From Treponema sp. (GTDB lineage Bacteria > Spirochaetota > Spirochaetia > Treponematales > Breznakiellaceae): DNA of 18,469 nucleotides. Location: assembly GCA_031263265.1 (NCBI GenBank), contig JAISGE010000171.1, positions 1 to 18,469 on the forward strand. The letters are read 5' to 3'. Below the pieces are notes generated by a model. That model had not been told where the DNA came from. It worked only from the letters and a program-made list of their open reading frames with translations, and ran no database searches. This document shows positions 8,410 to 13,941 of the stretch, piece after piece; the first letter of the stretch is position 1, and every line of letters starts with the position of its first letter. Made by a program: the position numbers and the translations under genes.

Positions 8410-10068
8410 CTATTCCCGCAGGATGGCCCCGGTAGCTGCGGAACCTACTTGCCGGGCATACCGGGCCAAATAGCCGGTCTGTACTTTGGGGGGCAGCGGC
8501 TTCCAGGCAGCTCTGCGCGCTTCGAGTACCTCGGCTGCCACCTGAAGGTGGATGGTCCTGCCTACAATGTCGATGACGATCATATCCCCTTCCTCGACGA
8601 GCGCGATAGGGCCGCCCTCTGCAGCCTCTGGGGAGACATGACCAATGGCCGCTCCCTTAGTAGCCCCGGAGAACCGGCCGTCGGTGATGAGGGCCACCTT
8701 ATCATCCAGGCCCATACCGGCTAAGGCTGCAGTCGGGGCCAGCATTTCCTTCATACCTGGTCCGCCTCGAGGCCCCTCATACCGGATGACTATCACCTCT
8801 CCTGGCTTGATATTCCCGCCCATGATGGCATCGAACGCAGCTTCTTCAGCGTCAAAGACCCGGGCAGGTCCACGATGCTTCACCATTGACAAGGCCACCG
8901 CACTCTGTTTGACCACACAACCATCGGGGGCCAGATTTCCCTTGAGGGCCGCAAGTCCGCCGGTGAGGGAATAGGGATTATCAATGGGCCGGATAATGGC
9001 GGTATTCCGGTTTACCGCGGTTTTGACGCTGTCCCCCAGGACCCCATAGATCGTAGGCGCGTCCAGGGTAATGAGGTTTCTTTTTGCCAGTTCTCCCAGC
9101 ACCGCGGGAACCCCTCCTGCACCATGGAGTTCTTCGATAGGCATCGAACTGGCCGGGGCCAGCTTACAGAGGTTCGGGGTTATTGCGCTGACCTGGTTCA
9201 AAAGATCAAGATTCAGCATGCATCCCGCTTCATGGGCAATGGCCGGTAGGTGTAGCGCGGTATTAGTGGAACAGCCCAGGGCCATATCCAGGGCCAGGGC
9301 ATTCATAAAGGCTTTTTCAGTGAGGATCGACCGGGGCCGGATGTCTTGCTTCACCACTTCCAGGGCCACAAGCCCGGTCTTCTTGGCCAGCCGTAGCCGT
9401 TCAGCCATGACCGCAGGGATTGTACCATTCCCGGGCAGGGCCATGCCTAAGGCTTCGGTAACACAGTTCATGGAATTCGCGGTGAACATCCCTGAACAGG
9501 ACCCGCAGCCCGGACATGCGGTTTCTTCCAGGGCTGCCAGCTCTGCTTGGTCCATTGTGCCGGCAACGACTGCACCTACCGCCTCATACACCGTGGTAAA
9601 GGTCAGGGGTTTACCGTCTTTCCGGCCTGCCAACATAGGGCCGCCGGAGACAAAGACCGCAGGCACGTTGAGCCGGGCGCTTGCCATGAGCATCCCCGGA
9701 ACAATCTTATCACAGTTGGGGATACAGATGAGGCCATCGAAACCATGGGCCATGACCATACATTCGATAGAATCCGCAATGAGTTCCCGGGTTGCCAGGG
9801 AATACCGCATCCCCTCATGGCCCATAGCAATCCCATCGCACACACCGATCACCGGAAACCGAACCGGAACTCCCCCGGCCAAACGTACCCCCGCTGCCGC
9901 GGCCTGGGCAATGGAGTCCAAATGCAGATGCCCGGGCACAATCTCGCTTTGTGCCACCGCAATACCGATGAGGGGCCTTGCCAATTCTTCATCAATAAAG
10001 CCCAGGGCTTTAAACAAGGACCGGTGGGGCGCCCGGGCAATCCCTTTCGTTACCCTATCACTTCTCAT
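8410..10068 (-). CDS. ilvD: Dihydroxy-acid dehydratase
   Basis: A 552-residue cytoplasmic Fe-S enzyme that dehydrates 2,3-dihydroxy-isovalerate or -methylvalerate to the 2-oxo acids that precede valine/leucine and isoleucine. Family landmarks: CDGIAMGHEGMRYSL at residues 77-91, NCDKIVPGM at 118-126, and CPGCGSCSGMFTANSMNC at 185-202, which includes the cluster cysteines. The region at 41-50 reads SEIVPGHLHL, with Gly-His where the [2Fe-2S] subclass has a Cys (PCNxHL); this resembles the E. coli-type oxygen-sensitive [4Fe-4S] form, fitting an anaerobe. The C-terminal IlvD region carries GRFSGATKG and GHVSPEAAEGGPIA. The ATG at 10068 has AAGGAG 6 nt upstream. It is the first gene of the leftward cluster and is preceded by a leader of about 140 nt. 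Confidence 0.97.
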   Translation of the reverse strand: MRSDRVTKGIARAPHRSLFKALGFIDEELARPLIGIAVAQSEIVPGHLHLDSIAQAAAAGVRLAGGVPVRFPVIGVCDGIAMGHEGMRYSLATRELIADSIECMVMAHGFDGLICIPNCDKIVPGMLMASARLNVPAVFVSGGPMLAGRKDGKPLTFTTVYEAVGAVVAGTMDQAELAALEETACPGCGSCSGMFTANSMNCVTEALGMALPGNGTIPAVMAERLRLAKKTGLVALEVVKQDIRPRSILTEKAFMNALALDMALGCSTNTALHLPAIAHEAGCMLNLDLLNQVSAITPNLCKLAPASSMPIEELHGAGGVPAVLGELAKRNLITLDAPTIYGVLGDSVKTAVNRNTAIIRPIDNPYSLTGGLAALKGNLAPDGCVVKQSAVALSMVKHRGPARVFDAEEAAFDAIMGGNIKPGEVIVIRYEGPRGGPGMKEMLAPTAALAGMGLDDKVALITDGRFSGATKGAAIGHVSPEAAEGGPIALVEEGDMIVIDIVGRTIHLQVAAEVLEARRAAWKPLPPKVQTGYLARYARQVGSAATGAILRE

Positions 10069-10096
10069 ATAATGCTCCTTCTTGAGGCTCTTTATA

Positions 10097-10187
10097 AAAA
10101 ACGCGGTGCCTTTTATCTCTCAAGAGCGTCTTTGCATAATTATCCCATCGAAACGCACGTTATTGCTATATAAGGAATTGCGTTTTT
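10097..10187 (-). promoter_or_regulatory. Untranslated leader of ilvD with mutually exclusive pairings
   Basis: The gap between ilvD and the TSCPD gene (10069-10373) has no gene; it holds this leader, the ilvD promoter and a terminator. In the predicted minus-strand leader, AAAAACGCA (10187-10179) can pair with TGCGTTT (10157-10151, 7 bp) or instead with GCGTTTTT (10104-10097, 8 bp). The two pairings exclude each other, as in attenuators or RNA switches. No leader peptide with clustered Leu, Ile or Val codons and no T-box are recognised. The stems are short and AU-rich, so this is tentative. Confidence 0.28.
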
Positions 10188-10217
10188 ACCTGCTGCTCTA
10201 CCCAATTCCGTATGGGT

Positions 10218-10246
10218 ATTGTCCATTTTCTTGATAGGTTTTTCAA
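10218..10246 (-). promoter_or_regulatory. Probable promoter of the ilvD-ilvB cluster
   Basis: On the minus strand TTGAAA (10246-10241) and GACAAT (10223-10218) are separated by 17 nt. Transcription would start near 10211, giving a leader of about 140 nt before the ilvD ATG. It lies downstream of the terminator of the TSCPD gene, so the ilv cluster has its own promoter. Confidence 0.5.
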
Positions 10247-10299
10247 GCCCATAGGGATAAGCTTCCAGGGCCGCCGGGCTTCAGGGGTGGAAACAACAA

Positions 10300-10335
10300 G
10301 AGCCAGTCAAAACCCGTCTCAGTTTTGACTGGCTC
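10300..10335 (-). terminator. Rho-independent terminator after the TSCPD gene
   Basis: A perfect 14-bp inverted repeat (arms 10300-10313 and 10322-10335, starting GAGCCAGTCAAAAC on the plus strand) with an 8-nt loop. On the minus strand it lies 38 nt past the stop codon at 10374 and is followed by TTGTTGTTT. Orientation and T-rich tail fit termination of the TSCPD transcript before the ilvD promoter. Confidence 0.78.
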
Positions 10336-10373
10336 AACTATTACGTTAACAAGAAGAACTGGTTTGACCCCCC

Positions 10374-10652
10374 TCAGCCGGTTAAGGCTTGTTTTTCTTG
10401 TTTCTCTTGAAGATGAAGAACCTTGCTTACCGCCGTAGCTAATTGATCCCCGCACGACGTTGGCCGGCCATTACACTGGATACCTTTGAGCCGTTTGATA
10501 AGCTCCCCGGTTTCCATACCTTCTACCAGGATGGAAATGGCTTTAAGATTCCCGTTACAGCCATTCTCAAAGACCAGATCATGAACTTTATTATCCCGTA
10601 TATTAAACCGAATCTTTGTTGAACAAGTTCCCGTGGTAATATATTCATACAT
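10374..10652 (-). CDS. TSCPD-domain protein (TIGR03905-like)
   Basis: A 92-residue protein matching the short stand-alone TSCPD family as I remember it (TIGR03905 type): YEYITTGTCSTKIRF at the N-terminus, then ENGCNGNLKAI, and CNGRPTSCGDQLATAV. The TSCPD motif appears as TSCGD at 65-69. Four cysteines (10, 32, 60, 67) could bind a metal. The domain is also found at the C-terminus of some ribonucleotide reductases; the function of the stand-alone form is unknown to me. AGGAAG lies upstream of the ATG at a long but usable spacing. It is monocistronic: its own promoter lies just upstream and a strong terminator follows. It is divergent from the CRP-like gene. Confidence 0.88.
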   Translation of the reverse strand: MYEYITTGTCSTKIRFNIRDNKVHDLVFENGCNGNLKAISILVEGMETGELIKRLKGIQCNGRPTSCGDQLATAVSKVLHLQEKQEKQALTG

Positions 10653-10674
10653 AATTATGCTTCCTCTCTATTTG

Positions 10675-10704
10675 ATTATTACCTCTTTATTTACGGGATT
10701 TCAA
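10675..10704 (-). promoter_or_regulatory. Probable promoter of the TSCPD gene
   Basis: On the minus strand TTGAAA (10704-10699) and AATAAT (10680-10675, 5/6 match) are separated by 18 nt. The start would be near 10668, giving a short leader that contains the ribosome binding site at about 10662-10669. Confidence 0.5.
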
Positions 10705-10786
10705 TAGGGAACCTGCTGAGGTCCTGGGGGAGCTTTCCCTGGATCGGGATCAAACCTGGGCTGTAGTCCTTTTATTGTCAGATTGA
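10676..10786 (+). pseudogene. Possible remnant of the 3' end of a lost gene
   Basis: Plus-strand codons from 10676 to the TGA at 10784-10786 read as a protein-like tail with no good start: LLPLYLRDFNREPAE followed by VLGELSLDRDQTWAVVLLLSD. The mix of charged and hydrophobic residues resembles a real helical C-terminus more than intergenic noise. There is no ATG in the frame and a stop lies at 10673. It is only 36 codons, so chance is a serious alternative. It fills part of the 310-nt gap 10653-10962. Confidence 0.2.
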
Positions 10787-10811
10787 AATAGCCTAAGATA
10801 TGGGATAGTAT
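10783..10811 (+). promoter_or_regulatory. Possible promoter of the CRP-like gene
   Basis: TTGAAA (10783-10788) and TAGTAT (10806-10811, 4/6 match) are separated by 17 nt. The start would be near 10818, just before the first hairpin of the leader at 10827, giving a leader of about 145 nt. Confidence 0.42.
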
Positions 10812-10826
10812 AAGATGTAATTAAGA

Positions 10827-10939
10827 CTCTTGCAAAATTAACGTTTTGTAAGAGCCTCCGCTTAAAAAGGTATGTTTCCCAGCCCTTAGGCGGGAAACTG
10901 CAAGAGCCGATGCAAAACTAACCGGGTTTTGCAAGAGCC
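10827..10939 (+). repeat. Three-hairpin leader with repeated TTGCAAGAGCC-type motifs before the CRP-like gene
   Basis: Three stems follow one another. (1) CTCTTGCAAAA 10827-10837 with TTTTGTAAGAG 10844-10854: 11 bp with one G-U pair and a 6-nt loop. (2) GTTTCCC-A-GCC 10874-10884 with GGC-GGGAAAC 10889-10898: 10 bp, one bulged A and a CTTA loop. (3) TGCAAAAC 10911-10918 with GTTTTGCA 10926-10933: 8 bp and a 7-nt loop. Stems 1 and 3 are near-copies. The motif TG[C/T]AAGAGCC recurs at about 10848, 10899 and 10930. The element may be a dispersed intergenic repeat or a structured leader; no known riboswitch is recognised. Confidence 0.6.
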
Positions 10940-10962
10940 TCTATTGATTATGAGGGGACATA

Positions 10963-12195
10963 ATGGCAGAAAAACCGCAGATAACCTTAGCGACATTTAA
11001 GAAAGACGCGTATATTATTTTCGAAGGGCCGCAGCCTGCCAAGCGGTTCTTTATCATCTGTGAAGGACAGGTGCGGCTCATCAACGGAACCGATGTAGTT
11101 AAAAAAGAGGGGGGTATCCTTTGCCCCGGTGATTTCTTTGGGGTCATTGCAACTATGTCCACGCATAGTCATATCGAAACTGCTCAGGCCCTCACCGATG
11201 TGGTGCTCATCTCCGTTTCAAAGAGCCAGTTTGAGGGATTGGTCCAGTATAACACCCCCATCGCTATGAAGATTATCCTGTACTTTTCTCAGCGTATGCG
11301 GTATTTAAATGAAACCCTAGCCCAGTTTGCTTTGAAGCAAAGAGCCAATGAAGAAGGAGAGGATGGTTTGGTGCTCTTTAATACCGGGGAATTCTATGAT
11401 AACCATAGGGCGCATACTCAGGCTTATTATGCGTATCATCAGTACCGTACCTGCTATCCCCAAGGCTCTTATATACAGAAGGCAACAGAACGGATGGAGG
11501 CGCTTAAGGCTTATATTAACCCGGATTCCTTTGCATTCAACCAAACCGAAGTAAGCAGAACGTATACTAAGGATACCATCCTGTTTGCCGAAGGAGAACC
11601 AGGGGATGAACTCTTTATCCTCCAGAGTGGCTCGGTAAAGATCACCAAAATTACCAATGGCAATGAAGTACTCCTGGCAGTGCTTAAACCAACGGATATA
11701 TTTGGGGAAATGGCCTTACTTGAATCCAAGCCCCGGTCGGCAAATGCTATAGCCTATGAAGATTGTACGGTGATGACGGTAAGTTTGAAAAATTTTCAGC
11801 ACATGGCTAAAACCAATCCCCAGATTATCACCCGCTTGACCAAGCTCCTGGCTGAACGCTTATGGGTCAGTTACAAACAGTTGGCCAATACCTGCATTAG
11901 CGATCCTATAGCCCGTATATATGATGCGCTGCTCACGGATCTTGAAAAGAACCGGGTATCCATGGGGTCGGATTCTTCGTATACCTTTGATTTCGGACCT
12001 AAAGAACTTGCTGCTATGGTGAGGATATCTCCGGAAAATACCTCTTCTGTCTTACAGAGACTGCTAAGCGAGAGTACCTTCATAAAGGTGGTGGATAATA
12101 AGATGTATACCTCCAATGTGGCAGATATCGTAAAACAAAATACCCTGTACAAGAGGCTACAACGGCGTAATCAATCCATTAATGCGCATAACTGA
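10963..12195 (+). CDS. CRP/FNR-family regulator with two cyclic-nucleotide-binding domains
   Basis: A 410-residue protein, nearly twice the usual length of CRP (about 210-230). An N-terminal cNMP-binding fold at about 10-100 has a degenerate phosphate-binding cassette (FFGVIATMSTHSHIETAQAL, no Glu or Arg-Ser). A helical linker follows (about 115-185; the part around 141-181 resembles a TPR/YbgF-like segment). A second cNMP domain at about 200-300 has a canonical cassette, FGEMALLESKPRSANA at 247-262, with Glu249, Arg258 and Ser259. The C-terminal winged helix at about 310-395 contains FGPKELAAMVRISPENTSSV as its helix-turn-helix. It should bind cAMP, or a related nucleotide, through the second domain and regulate transcription in the cytoplasm. 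GAGGGG lies 5 nt before the ATG. A class III cyclase gene begins 79 nt downstream on the same strand, which strongly supports cAMP as ligand. Confidence 0.92.
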   Translation: MAEKPQITLATFKKDAYIIFEGPQPAKRFFIICEGQVRLINGTDVVKKEGGILCPGDFFGVIATMSTHSHIETAQALTDVVLISVSKSQFEGLVQYNTPIAMKIILYFSQRMRYLNETLAQFALKQRANEEGEDGLVLFNTGEFYDNHRAHTQAYYAYHQYRTCYPQGSYIQKATERMEALKAYINPDSFAFNQTEVSRTYTKDTILFAEGEPGDELFILQSGSVKITKITNGNEVLLAVLKPTDIFGEMALLESKPRSANAIAYEDCTVMTVSLKNFQHMAKTNPQIITRLTKLLAERLWVSYKQLANTCISDPIARIYDALLTDLEKNRVSMGSDSSYTFDFGPKELAAMVRISPENTSSVLQRLLSESTFIKVVDNKMYTSNVADIVKQNTLYKRLQRRNQSINAHN

Positions 12196-12239
12196 GGCTT
12201 TCCTAAAACTAACCGAGGGTGGGGGAATGGTTTTATGTA

Positions 12240-12268
12240 TTGAGCATGAGTGGCTTCTTTACTATATT
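12240..12268 (+). promoter_or_regulatory. Sigma70-type promoter of the cyclase gene, leaderless geometry
   Basis: TTGAGC (12240-12245, 4/6) and TATATT (12263-12268, 5/6) are separated by exactly 17 nt. The -10 ends 6 nt before the GTG at 12275, so the predicted start of transcription is the G of the start codon. No Shine-Dalgarno sequence is present. This is the same spacing as at ychF. Confidence 0.58.
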
Positions 12269-12274
12269 GAATAG

Positions 12275-13933
12275 GTGAAGATTAGGGTCAAAATACTTTT
12301 GGTGGTGTTGCCGCTTTTAACGGTTGCAGTGGTCATGGTGGGGATTTCTTCCTATTTGTTTGCCACCACTGCGGTTAAGGGTGTGGCCGTTGATTTTCTG
12401 AATTTTATGGCCGAAGAAGTCAGGAATTATGCGGATGGTCAATGGAATCTCCTGGTGGATAACAACGTAACCGGGGATCCCCTGATGGAAAAGGCCGCTA
12501 AACTCGCGGTGGAAAGTTTTGCCCAGGGGATCCTAAGGAGTGATACCCAAGTCATCTTTGCCTTAGATGCGCAGGGTATGGTAGACATGATCGTAGGGCC
12601 AGGGTCCCTTTTGCCGGAAGAACAGGAAGCCCTCCTCAGCTATAGCGCAGAAAACAGCCGGGACTTCATCACCATAAAAGTGGGGGGAATTACCCGAGTC
12701 GCCTATACCATCCCCTTTGGCCCCTTTTCCTGGCAGCTTTTTATTACCGAAGAACGGAGCCGGTTTTACGGAACCGTAGAACAGATTTTTAGAACCACCC
12801 TGTATATCTTTATAGGTACCCTGATCGCGGGTATTTTCATCCTTTGTATTATGGCTCAGTATTTAACCAAACCTATGGAAGCCTTGGTTAAAACCATGCG
12901 GAACATCATACAATCCAATAACCTGAATGAATCGGTGACCGTGTATTACAATGATGAGATCGGGCAGCTCACCGAAACCTTTAATCGGATGCTGCAGAGC
13001 CTTTCTGCTGCCTACGAACAGGTTAAGCAGTACGCGTTTGATGCTGCAGTGGCGCAGAAACGGGAAATGAAGATCCGCAATGTGTTTCAGTTGTATGTTC
13101 CCAAGGACGTGATTGAAGAAGTTTTTATCAATCCTGAAAAAATGCTCATCGGTAATAACCGGGAAATAGCGATTCTATTCTCAGACATCCGCAGTTTTAC
13201 CACCATCTCCGAACGTATGGCCCCAGATGAATTGGTCAATTCTCTAAACCGGTATTTTTCGATTATGGTCAATATCATTATGGATCGGAACGGGGTGGTA
13301 GATAAGTATATCGGAGATGCGATTATGGCTATTTTTGGCGCTCCGGTATCCCATGGAAACGATGCCCTTTCTTCAGTAGTAGCAGGACTTGAGATGATGG
13401 ATAGGCTTCACGAGTTTAATGATGCCCAAAAAGGGTTCGGTGCACCGGAATTTCACATTGGTGTGGGGATCAACTATGGCATCGTAACCGTAGGAAATAT
13501 CGGGTGCGACAAAAAAATGAACTATACCGTGATTGGGGATTCGGTAAACCTAGCATCCCGTTTGGAAGGGCTTACCAAAAAATACCAAGAGCCGGTGATC
13601 TTTTCAAAAGGGGTCTATGAACACATTGCCCAAGATCTTCCCTGCCGGATCATAGATCGGGTGGCGGTCAAAGGAAAGACCCAGGGGCTGCCCATCTTTA
13701 CCAGCCGCTTGCAATTAACCCATAAGGAAAAAGCAGCATGGAACTACCATGCGGAAGCGGCGCAGTGGTATTATACACGGAAATTTCAAAAAGCCCTTTC
13801 GGGATTTCAACAGGTCCTTACGCTATTCCCCAAGGACCCTGCAGCACTTCGTTTTAAGGAACGCTGCCACCACTATATCACTGATCCTCCTCCTGATGAT
13901 TGGGACGGGGTTGAGATTATGACAGAAAAATGA
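12275..13933 (+). CDS. Membrane-bound class III adenylate cyclase with extracytoplasmic sensor and HAMP domain
   Basis: A 552-residue signalling enzyme expected to convert ATP to cAMP. Order: membrane helix about 7-29; extracytoplasmic sensor about 30-168, Cache-like in pattern (VIFALDAQGMVDMIVGPG, then RVAYTIPFGPFSWQLFITEE); second helix about 174-195; HAMP about 196-250; catalytic domain about 295-475. Catalytic residues look complete: metal-binding Asp304 (LFSDIRSFT) and Asp348 (KYIGDAIMAIFG), adenine-selecting Lys344 and Thr418 (NYTVIGDSVN; the Lys/Thr pair of CyaC-like adenylate cyclases), and Asn425 and Arg429 in VNLASRLEG. Residues 484-530 form a short TPR-like tail. The start is GTG at 12275, because an in-frame TAG directly precedes it and the first helix begins at once. 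It has its own promoter, follows the CRP-like gene by 79 nt, and ends 8 nt from the convergent coiled-coil gene. Confidence 0.94.
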   Translation: MKIRVKILLVVLPLLTVAVVMVGISSYLFATTAVKGVAVDFLNFMAEEVRNYADGQWNLLVDNNVTGDPLMEKAAKLAVESFAQGILRSDTQVIFALDAQGMVDMIVGPGSLLPEEQEALLSYSAENSRDFITIKVGGITRVAYTIPFGPFSWQLFITEERSRFYGTVEQIFRTTLYIFIGTLIAGIFILCIMAQYLTKPMEALVKTMRNIIQSNNLNESVTVYYNDEIGQLTETFNRMLQSLSAAYEQVKQYAFDAAVAQKREMKIRNVFQLYVPKDVIEEVFINPEKMLIGNNREIAILFSDIRSFTTISERMAPDELVNSLNRYFSIMVNIIMDRNGVVDKYIGDAIMAIFGAPVSHGNDALSSVVAGLEMMDRLHEFNDAQKGFGAPEFHIGVGINYGIVTVGNIGCDKKMNYTVIGDSVNLASRLEGLTKKYQEPVIFSKGVYEHIAQDLPCRIIDRVAVKGKTQGLPIFTSRLQLTHKEKAAWNYHAEAAQWYYTRKFQKALSGFQQVLTLFPKDPAALRFKERCHHYITDPPPDDWDGVEIMTEK

Positions 13934-13941
13934 GGCCGATC

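Noticed and set aside
9071..10072. 333-codon open frame on the plus strand opposite ilvD
   Set aside because: It is an antisense shadow of a clearly real ilvD gene; the translation is rich in Arg, Pro and Ser with no recognisable motif.
10166..10252. 28-codon minus-strand frame upstream of ilvD (starting MGLKNLSRK) as a leader peptide
   Set aside because: Its start codon lies upstream of the predicted transcription start, inside the promoter, and it has no cluster of Leu, Ile or Val codons.
10243..10455. 70-codon minus-strand frame overlapping the end of the TSCPD gene
   Set aside because: It is an alternative frame of the TSCPD gene that runs through the terminator.
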